Assembly: GCF_028282165.1 (NCBI RefSeq)
Contig: NZ_JANQIM010000015.1
Location: 1 to 64,000, forward strand
Reading direction: 5' to 3'
Origin: Winogradskyella sp.
GTDB taxonomy: Bacteria > Bacteroidota > Bacteroidia > Flavobacteriales > Flavobacteriaceae
Length of the DNA: 64,000 bases
Part shown: in pieces, positions 45,626-54,927 of the stretch
Layout of the letters: each line of letters starts with the position of its first letter
How positions within the stretch are numbered: position 1 is the first letter of the stretch
Notes under the pieces: generated by a model
Seen by the model: only the letters and a program-made list of their open reading frames with translations
The model's database searches: none
What the model was told of the DNA's origin: nothing
Made by a program: the position numbers and the translations under genes

Positions 45626-45835
45626 AAAAAAAGCCTACATCAGTTTTGGATTCTGTATAAACTCCTTAAAAACAAGTTTAGGGCTAACAAACTGATCAAG
45701 GATCCACTCGAGATACTGATTTACTGAAACAAATTCAGTATGAACAGCACTAATGGCTTGCTTTTACAATTTCAACTCACCCTTTTTAAAGAATTAACGT
45801 TGAGTTTATCAAAAAAATATAACTAATGTAGGCAG
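45626..45835 (-). ncRNA. ssrS: Probable 6S RNA
   Basis: In the zapA-rny spacer the minus strand can fold into one long rod. Its 5' arm GCCTACATTAGTT (45833-45821) pairs over 13 positions, one of them G-U, with the 3' arm AACTGATGTAGGC (45645-45633), followed at once by seven Ts, an intrinsic terminator. Inside, AACTCAAC and GTGAGTT sequences can pair, and a distal hairpin is closed by ATACTGA/TCAGTAT. About 210 nt, a long closing stem and a terminal hairpin fit 6S RNA, which binds RNA polymerase. The zapA link recalls ssrS-zapA in proteobacteria. No promoter box is obvious, so it may be processed from zapA mRNA. Confidence 0.65.
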
Positions 45836-45866
45836 TAACCTTTTTGTATTTTAAAGAACTTACGAG

Positions 45867-46154
45867 TTAAATATGTTCATTTAAAAGATCATTCAAAGCC
45901 TCTAACTTTTGCTGAACTTCTTCATTTACATATTCTTTATCTATCGACTTTTGCTCTACCTGAGCCGCAAACTGAAGGGCACACATGGCCAATACATCTT
46001 GCTTATCTCTTACAGAGTAATTTTGCTCAAATTGTCCAATCATGGCCTCAATCTTCTTTGTTGCCTTTCGCAAACCTTCTTCTTGTTTTGGGTTAATTGT
46101 CAATGGATAGACCCTATTGGCAATTGAAAGTTTAATTTTTAACTGATCTGACAT
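45867..46154 (-). CDS. zapA: Cell division protein ZapA
   Basis: 95 residues. ZapA fold: N-terminal strands (KIKLSIANRVYPLTINPKQEEGLRKATKKIEAMI) and a C-terminal coiled-coil helix. It cross-links FtsZ filaments at midcell. It follows the coiled-coil gene by 18 bp, and the 6S RNA candidate and rny come next. Confidence 0.92.
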   Translation of the reverse strand: MSDQLKIKLSIANRVYPLTINPKQEEGLRKATKKIEAMIGQFEQNYSVRDKQDVLAMCALQFAAQVEQKSIDKEYVNEEVQQKLEALNDLLNEHI

Positions 46155-46172
46155 TTAGCCTAATTTACAACT

Positions 46173-46463
46173 TTATTCCGAGAGTTGGCCAATACAATGG
46201 TCTATATCTCTTATAAGTGCATTTATTTTGAGCTTAGTTTCTCGCTTATTTTCGTCACTACCGAGCATTGAATTTGCAATTTTGAGCGTTTCGTATTTAT
46301 CAGCCCAAGAAGCGATTTCTTCTTGTTGCTCTAAAATTTTTTTCTGTTGTTGTTCTAACTGTTCAGAGAGCTTGGCATTAGTTTGCTTTAAGACCTCTTG
46401 TTTGTGCAAAACCTTGCTAATTTTATTCTCTAGAGCATCAACAATGTCTTCAATTTTACTCAT
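46173..46463 (-). CDS. Small coiled-coil protein next to zapA, possibly ZapB-like
   Basis: 96 residues, nearly all helical with heptad character (KVLHKQEVLKQTNAKLSEQL, QQQKKILEQQEEIASW). No signal peptide. Size and position right before zapA suggest a ZapB-like division partner, but sequence similarity cannot prove this. Confidence 0.78.
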   Translation of the reverse strand: MSKIEDIVDALENKISKVLHKQEVLKQTNAKLSEQLEQQQKKILEQQEEIASWADKYETLKIANSMLGSDENKRETKLKINALIRDIDHCIGQLSE

Positions 46464-46589
46464 TAAAGTAATTCAATACTATCGAAACAAAGTTAACATA
46501 CCAAATGAAAAAACACAATTCTTTTACAATTATTTTTAGTTGACATAACATTGAGAGAATTAAAACGTTCAGAAAAATAATACAGATTT

Positions 46590-46598
46590 TAGGTTTGC
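46590..46598 (+). promoter_or_regulatory. -7 box upstream of the M23 peptidase gene
   Basis: TAGGTTTGC matches TAnnTTTG(C), 43 bases before the ATG at 46642; no clear -33 box. Confidence 0.4.
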
Positions 46599-46641
46599 AA
46601 ATTTTAATCAAATTGATATTTTAGCTGTTTCAGCATCCGAT

Positions 46642-48330
46642 ATGAAAAAAATCCTGATTCTACTGCTACTACTTACATGTTCCGTACATGGACAATCAGA
46701 ATATCCGCAAGATTACTTTAAAAATCCCTTGGATATCACTCTGGTACTATCTGGTACATTTGGTGAATTACGTTCCTCGCATTTTCATGCTGGTATCGAC
46801 TTTAAAACGCAACAAAGACAAGGGCTTAAAGTATATGCATCGGCAGAAGGTTATGTGAGTAGAATAAAAATATCGCATTATGGCTATGGAAAAGCCCTTT
46901 ACATTACCCATCCAAATGGATACACAACTGTCTACGGACACCTTCAAAAATTCTCTGATCGATTAGAAAAATATATCAAAGAATGTCAATACGAAAAGGA
47001 AAATTTTGAAGTAGAGGTTTTTCCCAGTTCTGATGAATTGAAGGTGGCATCCAATGAGGTTATTGCTTACTCAGGAAATACAGGAAGCTCTGGTGGACCG
47101 CATTTGCATTTCGAAATTAGGGATAATCAAGAACGCCCCATTAATCCAATGCTTTTCGGTATTAGCGCCAAAGATTCTAAACCACCTTTTGTGTCTGCAG
47201 TATATGCCTATCCTAAAGATGATGATGCCGTAATTAATGGGAAGAACAAAAGGATCCCGCTACGATTGATTCCTCAAAAAAACGGAAGTTATGACGTTGA
47301 AAATGTTACGGCTTATGGCAATATTGGTTTTGGAATTACCTCTTACGACAAACAGGACTTGGCTCCCAATAATAATGGTGTAAGTAATATTCAAACATTT
47401 TTCAACGGCAATAAAAGCTTGGAAATAGATTTTAAAAGATTCAGTTTTGATGAAACCAAACATATTAAACGACTAATCGATTATGCCTATTTTAAGGAAA
47501 AGAAGTCTAGAATTCAAAAACTATTCATTCAAAAAAATAATCCTTTAAGCCTATACAAAGATGCTTATGATAATGGTTATGTAAGAATAGAAGATAGCAC
47601 ATCGTCTGTGTACAAAGTTAGAATACGTGACTACGAGGGTAATGAGACTTGGGTAAATATACCTATTACAGGAAAATACGAAAAACTTAAAAAGGATATC
47701 GAAGACCATTCAGACAAAACTATCATCTACAATAATCAATCTACAGAACTTAAGTCTGGAAACATAGCAGTTAATTTTTATGAAAATACAGCTTATGAAG
47801 ATGTTTTAATAGATTTTAAAGCCAATAGTGATACGCTATATCTTCATACCGATACAATTCCACTTCAAAAGAATTTTTATATCAATTACGATTTAAGCAA
47901 TTACAAAGCCGAACATCTAGAAAAGGTGTTTATTGCAAAACTATATGGCTATCGTAAAAGACCCAGCTACATTAACACAAAACGCAAAGGAAATACCCTA
48001 AGTGCAGGAAGCAAAACCTTTGGCACATATACACTTGCAATGGACTCTGTTGCCCCAACGATAAAACCCGTTAATTTTCAGAACAAAAAATGGTTGAGTA
48101 AATACCGATATCTGAAAGTGAAAATCGATGATGACCTTTCTGGAATTAGCAAATATAGAGCAACAGTAAATGGAAAATGGATATTAATGGAGTATGATTA
48201 TAAAACTAATATGCTGGTACACGATTTTAACGACAACATCGTTATAGATACTAAGAACGATTTAAAGATAATTGTTACCGATAATGTTGGAAATAGTTCT
48301 ACATTTGAAGCAACATTTTTTAGGAAATAA
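46642..48330 (+). CDS. M23 family metallopeptidase with long C-terminal region
   Basis: 562 residues with a signal peptide (1-17, ending VHGQ). The LytM/M23 domain is at the N-terminus (about 40-170): zinc ligands His49 and Asp53 in HFHAGID, and HLHFE (His154/His156) in GGPHLHFEIRD. The remaining 390 residues are beta-rich with no catalytic motif and end in an Ig-like segment (MDSVAPTIKPVNFQ to the end). It is probably a periplasmic peptidoglycan endopeptidase or a cell-wall-binding EnvC-like activator; the intact zinc site favours an active enzyme. The TonB receptor gene follows after 11 bp. Confidence 0.9.
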   Translation: MKKILILLLLLTCSVHGQSEYPQDYFKNPLDITLVLSGTFGELRSSHFHAGIDFKTQQRQGLKVYASAEGYVSRIKISHYGYGKALYITHPNGYTTVYGHLQKFSDRLEKYIKECQYEKENFEVEVFPSSDELKVASNEVIAYSGNTGSSGGPHLHFEIRDNQERPINPMLFGISAKDSKPPFVSAVYAYPKDDDAVINGKNKRIPLRLIPQKNGSYDVENVTAYGNIGFGITSYDKQDLAPNNNGVSNIQTFFNGNKSLEIDFKRFSFDETKHIKRLIDYAYFKEKKSRIQKLFIQKNNPLSLYKDAYDNGYVRIEDSTSSVYKVRIRDYEGNETWVNIPITGKYEKLKKDIEDHSDKTIIYNNQSTELKSGNIAVNFYENTAYEDVLIDFKANSDTLYLHTDTIPLQKNFYINYDLSNYKAEHLEKVFIAKLYGYRKRPSYINTKRKGNTLSAGSKTFGTYTLAMDSVAPTIKPVNFQNKKWLSKYRYLKVKIDDDLSGISKYRATVNGKWILMEYDYKTNMLVHDFNDNIVIDTKNDLKIIVTDNVGNSSTFEATFFRK

Positions 48331-48341
48331 AACTAAACTAT

Positions 48342-50837
48342 TTGAAACGCATATATTTTATTGTTCTGCTTGGCTTACTTTTTTGTGGGCTTTCCTTCTC
48401 ACAGTCTGCTATAATAAGAGGTGTTATTTTGGACGAATCCAATAATCCAATTGAAGATGTAAACATAAGAACCAATAGCGGTGAAGGGACTGCTAGTAAT
48501 GAAAATGGGTTTTATGAATTAAGAATACCCTCTGATACAGAAGTTACAATAGAATTCACTCACCTTGGGCATAAACGCATTGTACAAAAGTTTAAATTAA
48601 AAAATGGACAGGAGTTAGAATACAATCCTGTAATGAAAGTTGAAGCAGAACAGATTGCAGAAGTTGTAATTTCTACAAATACCAGACAAAGCGAAGAAGG
48701 CGTTGTTACAATTTCCCCAAGAACTCTAAGAACAATCAAAGGTGCCCAACCAGGTATAGAAAATATCTTAAAAACCTTACCAGGTGTAAACATCTCAAAC
48801 GAATTGAGTACGCAATATTCCGTACGTGGTGGAAATTTTGATGAAAATTTAGTGTATGTCAACGAAATTGAAGTTTATAGACCTTTTTTAATACGATCTG
48901 GAAATCAAGAAGGTTTGAGTTTTGTGAATACGGATCTAGTGCAAAATGTAAATTTCTCAGCTGGTGGCTTTCAGGCAAAATACGGCGATAAATTATCATC
49001 CGTATTAGACATTACCTACAGAAACCCTGTTAGCTTTGGGATTAGAACTGACCTCAGTCTGTTGGGTGGAAGTATTGCCGCCGAAACCGTTTCAAAGGAT
49101 GGAAAATTCTCTGGAATAGCAGGAGTGCGCTACAGGGACAATAGCTTAATATTAAACAATCTAGAAACCGAAGGTAATGTAGAGCCGGTCTTTGCAGATG
49201 CACAAACATATTTGACGTATCGTTTTTCAGATAAATTCCATTTGAATTTTCTCGGTAACATTTCTCTGAATCAGTATAACTTTCAACCCGAAAACCGGCA
49301 AACTAATTTTGGAACGCTTCAAGACCCAGTGGCACTATTGGTGTTTTATGAGGGTAATGAAGAAGACGAATATGCGACTTATTTTGGAGCAATGAAGGCC
49401 AACTATTTTGTAAACAATGATCTTACCCTGAAGCTTATAGGTTCTGCATATCACACAACAGAACAAGAGTACTTCGATATTTTTGCCCAATACCGCTTAG
49501 GTGAAGTTAATACTAATATTGGTGATGAGAATTTAGGTGAAGTAGAATTTAGTGAAGGTATAGGTTCCCAACTACTACATGCCAGGAATGATCTAGATGC
49601 TTTTATCGTTAACATTGAACATCGAGGGGATTATAAAATTGATAAAGAGTCGACCGTAGAATGGTCGGTAAAATATACACATGAAGATATTAGAGATCGC
49701 CTAGTGGAGTACGAAGTCATTGACTCTGCTGGTTTCAACATTCGTCCTCCTAATTTTAGTCTTCCTAATGAGCAACCTTACGAGCCGTTTTCGGGACCAT
49801 TAACTGCTTTTGAAGATATTAGAAACACTAACTATGTGAAAATAGATCGACTTCAAGCCTTTGCACAATATAGTAAGCGAACCGAATGGGGAAACAGTGA
49901 AGTGTTTTATAATGCAGGTATTAGAATTCATAATTGGACGGTAAATGTAGACGAAACCGAAACCGATATTTTAAATGATGATGGTGTGACATCTGCTACA
50001 CAAACGGTATTTAGTCCTAGAGCTCAATTTGCCATTAAACCAGATTGGGACAAAGATATGCTCTTCAGGATAGCAGGTGGTCTATATTATCAGCCACCAT
50101 TTTACAGGGAATTACGCGATTCTTCTGGAGTAGTACAGCCCGACGTAAAGGCACAGAAATCATTTCATGTGGTCATTGGTAACGAATACAGTTTCAAAAT
50201 ATGGGACCGCCCTTTTAAATTGGTCACCGAAGCATATTACAAAGGATTAACCGATGTTAACCCTTATACCGTTGAGAATGTTAGGATTAGATACAGAGCT
50301 AGAAATAATGCCGAAGCTTATGCCTATGGTTTAGACATGCGTTTAAATGGCGAGTTTGTGCCTGGAACAGAATCTTGGTTTAGTTTTGGATACCTTAAGA
50401 CCGAAGAGAATATTGATAATCGCGGCTATATTTCTAGACCCACAGATCAACGCTTAAAGTTTGGTGCTCTATTTCAAGATTATGTCCCGAATATGCCAGA
50501 TTTAAAGATGTATCTTAACTTGGTTTACAATACTGGAGTGCCTGGTGGATCGCCAAGTTATGCCGATCCTTACGATTTTCAGATACGTTTGCGCGATTAT
50601 AGACGTGCGGATTTAGGAATTTCCCTAGAACTTGTAAATCCTACAAAAACCTATAATTCGAAATGGAAAAGGGCATTTAAAGAACTAGCTATTGGTTTTG
50701 AAATCTATAATATGTTCAATAATCAAAATACCATAACCAATACTTGGGTCAGGGATGTGTATACGCAGCGCCAGTTTGCCATTCCAAACTTTTTAACTCC
50801 TAGAGTGTTTAATGTAAGGTTGTCTGCTAGATTTTGA
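48342..50837 (+). CDS. TonB-dependent receptor with carboxypeptidase-regulatory-like domain
   Basis: 831 residues from a TTG start (MKRIYFIVLLGLLFC signal peptide, cleavage near SFSQ). A CarboxypepD_reg-like domain (about 23-105; IRGVILDESNNPIEDVNIRT) precedes the plug (GAQPGIENILKTLPGVNISN, QYSVRGGNFDENLVYVNEIE) and a 22-strand barrel ending FNVRLSARF. No SusD partner gene follows, so it is not a classic SusCD pair; the substrate (metal chelate, peptide or other) is unknown. It is probably cotranscribed with the M23 gene. Confidence 0.92.
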   Translation: MKRIYFIVLLGLLFCGLSFSQSAIIRGVILDESNNPIEDVNIRTNSGEGTASNENGFYELRIPSDTEVTIEFTHLGHKRIVQKFKLKNGQELEYNPVMKVEAEQIAEVVISTNTRQSEEGVVTISPRTLRTIKGAQPGIENILKTLPGVNISNELSTQYSVRGGNFDENLVYVNEIEVYRPFLIRSGNQEGLSFVNTDLVQNVNFSAGGFQAKYGDKLSSVLDITYRNPVSFGIRTDLSLLGGSIAAETVSKDGKFSGIAGVRYRDNSLILNNLETEGNVEPVFADAQTYLTYRFSDKFHLNFLGNISLNQYNFQPENRQTNFGTLQDPVALLVFYEGNEEDEYATYFGAMKANYFVNNDLTLKLIGSAYHTTEQEYFDIFAQYRLGEVNTNIGDENLGEVEFSEGIGSQLLHARNDLDAFIVNIEHRGDYKIDKESTVEWSVKYTHEDIRDRLVEYEVIDSAGFNIRPPNFSLPNEQPYEPFSGPLTAFEDIRNTNYVKIDRLQAFAQYSKRTEWGNSEVFYNAGIRIHNWTVNVDETETDILNDDGVTSATQTVFSPRAQFAIKPDWDKDMLFRIAGGLYYQPPFYRELRDSSGVVQPDVKAQKSFHVVIGNEYSFKIWDRPFKLVTEAYYKGLTDVNPYTVENVRIRYRARNNAEAYAYGLDMRLNGEFVPGTESWFSFGYLKTEENIDNRGYISRPTDQRLKFGALFQDYVPNMPDLKMYLNLVYNTGVPGGSPSYADPYDFQIRLRDYRRADLGISLELVNPTKTYNSKWKRAFKELAIGFEIYNMFNNQNTITNTWVRDVYTQRQFAIPNFLTPRVFNVRLSARF

Positions 50838-50999
50838 CATTTTCTAGGTGATTATATCATAAATTAGGGTAATTTTTTGGCGAAACAACTTAAATCCTCG
50901 TTGTACTACAATCCAAAAAGCAATAAAATTTATAAATTTGTAACCGTCTAATTTACTTTAGGTTACCCTACTAAGCTACAGTTGTTAATTTTTTAAAGC

Positions 51000-52760
51000 A
51001 TGAAATATTCCCTCATCGCATGCCTATTGCTATGTTTTGGTATAGCATCTGCTCAACTAAGTGTACAAAATGATGCCTTTGTTTTTGTAAACGATCAAGT
51101 TTTATTTGTTAATGATGATGTTAATCTTGATGATGCCAACTCTTCATTATATTTAAGAAACGAAGCTCAATTATTACAAGGAACTGGTACAACCGGAAAT
51201 TCTGGAGTTGGCCGATTAAGCATTTATCAAACCGGCACTGTTAATCAATGGAGTTACAATTACTGGTGTTCTCCAGTAGGTAACAACTCTGCACTTAATG
51301 GCAACGAAGATGCTAGAGTAGCATTATTAAACGACGCAACGGGTCTTACAACCTCAGTCCCAGCATTATTTACAGGTGGTTTTAACGGAATTGCAACTCC
51401 TTTAACAATATCTGATCGTTGGTTGTGGACTTTCCAAACATCAACTTCCTATTCAGACTGGGTATATGTAGGGTCTACTGGCGCCATAAATCCAGGACTA
51501 GGATTTACTATGAAAGGAAATGGAACTGGAATCACTGGAAGTCAATTGTATGACTTTAGAGGTAAGCCAAACAATGGCACAATTTCCAATCCTGTATCTG
51601 CCGGAGATTTTACTCTGGTAGGAAATCCATACCCCAGCGCCATGGATTCAGCTGCTTTCATCCACGATTCGGATAATGCAAATGCTATTGAAGATACTCT
51701 ATTCTACTGGGAACAAGATGGAACTATTGCGTCACATACACTTGTAGATTATGTAGGTGGTTATTCAGAATTCACTATAAATCCAGCAGGAACTGTTATT
51801 ACTACAGCACCTGCAGTATTTTTTACTTATGATGAGCAAGACAATGTTCTTCCTTTGCCACCACCAGGTGCTAATGGAACAAAATTGGCAAGACGTTACA
51901 TTCCTATTGGACAAGGTTTTATGGTACAGGGAATTGCAGGAACTACGGGTACAGTTAGAGCAAAAAATTCGCATCGTGTTTACGAAAAAGAAGGTACTGA
52001 CAGCTTCTTTTTCAGAAATTCTAATCCTGGTTTAGATTATCAAGAAAATGGCCTTACACTTGTACCAGATGACTATAAGCGTTTTAGGGTCAACGTTGAT
52101 TTTACCGTTGGCGAAAGTCAATATACGAGACAAGTAGTTCTTAATTTTCATGATTCGGCAACTTTCGATCACGATAGAGGATTAGAGTTAATGCGCTCTG
52201 ATAATTATGCTTCGGATGCTTATTTTACTTTAAATGATAAATCTTATTCAGGACAAGCTTATCCATTTAGTGAAACATTAACCATACCATTGATTGTAGA
52301 TATCGAAGAACAGCAACCCTTGCGCTTTAGAATATTCGATGTCCAGAATTTTGATGATTCCCAAGGTATTTATATCCATGATATTGAAAATGAGCTCTAT
52401 ATAGACTTAAGACACCAAGATTACGATCTAAATATAGAACCAGGTCATTACACAGATCGCTTCGAAATTGTATTTGTAGCTGGAGAGACTTTAAGCATTG
52501 ACAATTTTGATATCAGTAACTTGAGTATTATTCAAAATAATGATATTCAACTTTTAAATGTCATTAATCCAAATGGCACAGATGTAAGATCTATTGAAGT
52601 ATTTGATGTTGCAGGAAAGCTTATGATTAATAAGGCGTATAGCTCAGTATTAAATCAGTACGAGCTTTCTACTGCTAAACTTAGTGATGGCGTTTATATT
52701 GTTAATGTCACTTCGGATGCCAATACGGTAAAATCAAAAAAGATAATTGTTAAGCATTAA
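51000..52760 (+). CDS. T9SS type A sorting-domain secreted protein
   Basis: 586 residues with a signal peptide (1-18, ending ASAQ). The long central part (20-500) is beta-rich with no enzyme motif that I recognise. It ends with a typical type A (Por secretion) domain: IEVFDVAGKLMINKAY, then LSDGVYIVNVTS and KSKKIIVKH. The product is likely exported by T9SS and anchored or released. The extracellular function is unknown. Its 3' end overlaps the cysteine desulfurase gene by 11 bp tail to tail. Confidence 0.88.
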   Translation: MKYSLIACLLLCFGIASAQLSVQNDAFVFVNDQVLFVNDDVNLDDANSSLYLRNEAQLLQGTGTTGNSGVGRLSIYQTGTVNQWSYNYWCSPVGNNSALNGNEDARVALLNDATGLTTSVPALFTGGFNGIATPLTISDRWLWTFQTSTSYSDWVYVGSTGAINPGLGFTMKGNGTGITGSQLYDFRGKPNNGTISNPVSAGDFTLVGNPYPSAMDSAAFIHDSDNANAIEDTLFYWEQDGTIASHTLVDYVGGYSEFTINPAGTVITTAPAVFFTYDEQDNVLPLPPPGANGTKLARRYIPIGQGFMVQGIAGTTGTVRAKNSHRVYEKEGTDSFFFRNSNPGLDYQENGLTLVPDDYKRFRVNVDFTVGESQYTRQVVLNFHDSATFDHDRGLELMRSDNYASDAYFTLNDKSYSGQAYPFSETLTIPLIVDIEEQQPLRFRIFDVQNFDDSQGIYIHDIENELYIDLRHQDYDLNIEPGHYTDRFEIVFVAGETLSIDNFDISNLSIIQNNDIQLLNVINPNGTDVRSIEVFDVAGKLMINKAYSSVLNQYELSTAKLSDGVYIVNVTSDANTVKSKKIIVKH

Positions 52761-53895
52761 CAAAATCATTTAGTACATCTACCACATAATCTATATCTTC
52801 TCTAGAAGTAAAAATGCTAAAGGAGAAGCGCACAGATGGTTGTCTTAACTTATCCTCACTTAGTATAGCAGATAGCACATGGGATTGCTGACTGCTTCCA
52901 CTTTGGCAAGCACTTCCCTTAGAACATGCTATACCTTTAAGATCGAGCTGAAACTGCAACATTGGTGCTTTTTCGGGTGCAATAGGTAAACACACATTTA
53001 CTAAAGTATAGGTACTGTTTTCCATATCTTCGCATACGCCATTAAAACTAACACCTGGTATGCTTTCCTTCAATTTTTCAATAAAGTAAGCCTTAATATC
53101 GGTGATGTACTTTCGCTCTTTATCTAAATTTTCATAAGCCGTTTTTAAAGCTTCGTCCATTCCTACAATATTATGGATAGCTTCCGTCCCTGCTCTATAA
53201 CCTCGCTCCTGCTCACCACCAAAGATTAAAGGCTTAAGTCCTGACTCTTTTCTAACATAACAAAAACCAACGCCTTTTGGCCCATGGAACTTGTGGGCAC
53301 TAGCTGCAAAAAAATCTAGTTGAATCAGTTGTAGGTCCAAATCAAAATGTCCTACAGACTGTACGCAATCTGAATGAAACAATGCACCATGATTTTTACA
53401 TAGCTCAGCTACACGGTGAATATCCAAAATATTTCCAATCTCATTATTGACGTGCATTAGACTAACAATAGGTTGTTTTGCACCTTTTAGCAAGACTTCT
53501 AAATGACTGTAATCAATCGATCCGCAATCGTCCAAATCAACAAAGCTTAAGGCAATGCCATATTCTTTCTGCAACTGTTCTGAGGTATGCAAAACGGCAT
53601 GGTGTTCAATTGTAGATGTAATAATCTCAGTACATCCTAAATCTCTTACAGCACTTCGCAATGCCAGATTATCAGCTTCAGTACCTCCTGAAGTGAACAC
53701 AATCTCTGAAGCAGAAGCATTGAAATAATTGGCAATATTTTTTCGGCATTGTTCTAAAAGTGCTTTAGACGAACGTCCAAAGCTATGCGTTGATGATGCA
53801 TTACCAAAATTATGCTTTAAAACTTCGGTCATTCGCTCAATAACCTGCTCGCGAACCGCAGTGGTAGCTGCATTGTCTAAATAAACTTGCTTCAT
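52750..53895 (-). CDS. Cysteine desulfurase family protein (NifS/IscS-like)
   Basis: 381 residues from the ATG at 53895 (MKQVYLDNAATTAV). Class V aminotransferase fold with PLP lysine in SAHKFHGPKGVGF and the mobile-loop cysteine in SKGSACQSGSSQQSH, where family I enzymes carry their persulfide. It takes sulfur from cysteine for Fe-S clusters or thiolated tRNA. No isc or suf genes are adjacent, so tRNA thiolation is possible. A -7 box lies only a few bases from the ATG, hinting at a very short leader or none. Confidence 0.93.
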   Translation of the reverse strand: MKQVYLDNAATTAVREQVIERMTEVLKHNFGNASSTHSFGRSSKALLEQCRKNIANYFNASASEIVFTSGGTEADNLALRSAVRDLGCTEIITSTIEHHAVLHTSEQLQKEYGIALSFVDLDDCGSIDYSHLEVLLKGAKQPIVSLMHVNNEIGNILDIHRVAELCKNHGALFHSDCVQSVGHFDLDLQLIQLDFFAASAHKFHGPKGVGFCYVRKESGLKPLIFGGEQERGYRAGTEAIHNIVGMDEALKTAYENLDKERKYITDIKAYFIEKLKESIPGVSFNGVCEDMENSTYTLVNVCLPIAPEKAPMLQFQLDLKGIACSKGSACQSGSSQQSHVLSAILSEDKLRQPSVRFSFSIFTSREDIDYVVDVLNDFVNA

Positions 53896-53898
53896 GCT

Positions 53899-53907
53899 GC
53901 AAAAATA
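53899..53907 (-). promoter_or_regulatory. -7 box directly before the cysteine desulfurase ATG
   Basis: On the minus strand TATTTTTGC (53907-53899) ends four bases before the ATG at 53895, with a TTG 21 bases upstream (53931-53929). If real, transcription would start at or near the start codon. Confidence 0.35.
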
Positions 53908-53958
53908 TCGCAAATAAAATTATTTAGACAATGCTGCGTTATAATTTTACAAATCCAT

Positions 53959-53967
53959 TATTTTTGC
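53959..53967 (+). promoter_or_regulatory. -7 box of the lipoprotein gene at 53983
   Basis: TATTTTTGC matches TAnnTTTG(C), 15 bases before the ATG at 53983, supporting that start over the longer frame from 53887. Confidence 0.4.
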
Positions 53968-53982
53968 TCAAAATGTAAGCTT

Positions 53983-54927
53983 ATGACGCGTTGGTTCTAT
54001 ACAATCCTATTTTTACTTTTATTAATCTCTTGCGATGACGGTGACATTATAACTGTTGAACTAGAATTTGACATGGATCTAGAGCGATGCGAAAATGACA
54101 TTGACTCTTATTTAATATATGACCTAAGAGAAGATCCTAATGAATCGTTATCGCTTATCATACCTAGAACTACTGACAATGAGTTGTTATTTACTGAACC
54201 GACACCTTCAAATATGCCTACAACATTGACCATAAATGGCACAACCGTAAGATTTATTTACCGAACCTATAACAGAGCCGTCGTTAGTTCAGGAGCAAAC
54301 CAAGAGCTATGCGATGTGGTACCTCCTGCTGATTTAACAATTCTTCAGGATTTTGAAGCTACTACTGGATCAGTAGATGTAACGGTTACTATTGAAGATG
54401 ACGATAATGATGGCATTTCCAGTGAAGATGAAGGTCGTGGTGAAATGGACGAAAATGGTAATTATCCTAATGCTCTAAATACTGATGGTGATGCATTTCC
54501 AGATTATTTAGACGAGGACGATGACAATGATAATGTAAAAACCATAGATGAGATTGACACTAGTAATGCTGATGGTGATGGCAACCCTGCTACCAATCCA
54601 TTAGACACAGATAATGATGGAACACCTGATTATTTAGATACGGATGATGATGGAGATGGTGTAGCAACTATTGAAGAAGATGCAGATGGCGATTTCAACC
54701 CAAGAAATGACCTCAACACAAATTCTGAGGGAGAACTAGTAGCACATTACCTTAACGATTTAGAGACTACAAACTATGGTTCTCCTGGGTTAACCGATAA
54801 CAATATCTATACAAGGACAGTAAATACAAGTTTTCTAGTAAGAGACATAAATTTAGAAATCTTTACAGCAACAGAAGTCAACTTTGGAACACTAATTACG
54901 TCTTTTGAATTATCAACAATTGATTAA
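53983..54927 (+). CDS. Lipoprotein with calcium-binding thrombospondin type 3-like repeats
   Basis: 314 residues from the ATG at 53983, which gives a clean lipoprotein signal (LLLLISC, Cys16); a longer frame from 53887 would run into the divergent gene. Residues 135-235 carry several DxDxDG-type acidic repeats (DDDNDGISSEDEG, TDGDAFPDYLDEDDDND, TDNDGTPDYLDTDDDGDG), which bind Ca2+ in TSP3-like proteins. The family is common at the flavobacterial surface; function unknown. The 3' end overlaps the Smr gene by 4 bp. Confidence 0.87.
   Translation: MTRWFYTILFLLLLISCDDGDIITVELEFDMDLERCENDIDSYLIYDLREDPNESLSLIIPRTTDNELLFTEPTPSNMPTTLTINGTTVRFIYRTYNRAVVSSGANQELCDVVPPADLTILQDFEATTGSVDVTVTIEDDDNDGISSEDEGRGEMDENGNYPNALNTDGDAFPDYLDEDDDNDNVKTIDEIDTSNADGDGNPATNPLDTDNDGTPDYLDTDDDGDGVATIEEDADGDFNPRNDLNTNSEGELVAHYLNDLETTNYGSPGLTDNNIYTRTVNTSFLVRDINLEIFTATEVNFGTLITSFELSTID

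Noticed and set aside
48342..52760. TonB receptor and following secreted protein as a polysaccharide utilisation (SusCD) locus
   Set aside because: No SusD-like lipoprotein or glycoside hydrolase is next to the receptor; the following gene is a T9SS cargo after a 162-bp gap.
53887..53982. Upstream start for the TSP3-like lipoprotein
   Set aside because: It overlaps the divergent desulfurase start and would bury the lipoprotein signal; a -7 box lies just before the ATG at 53983.
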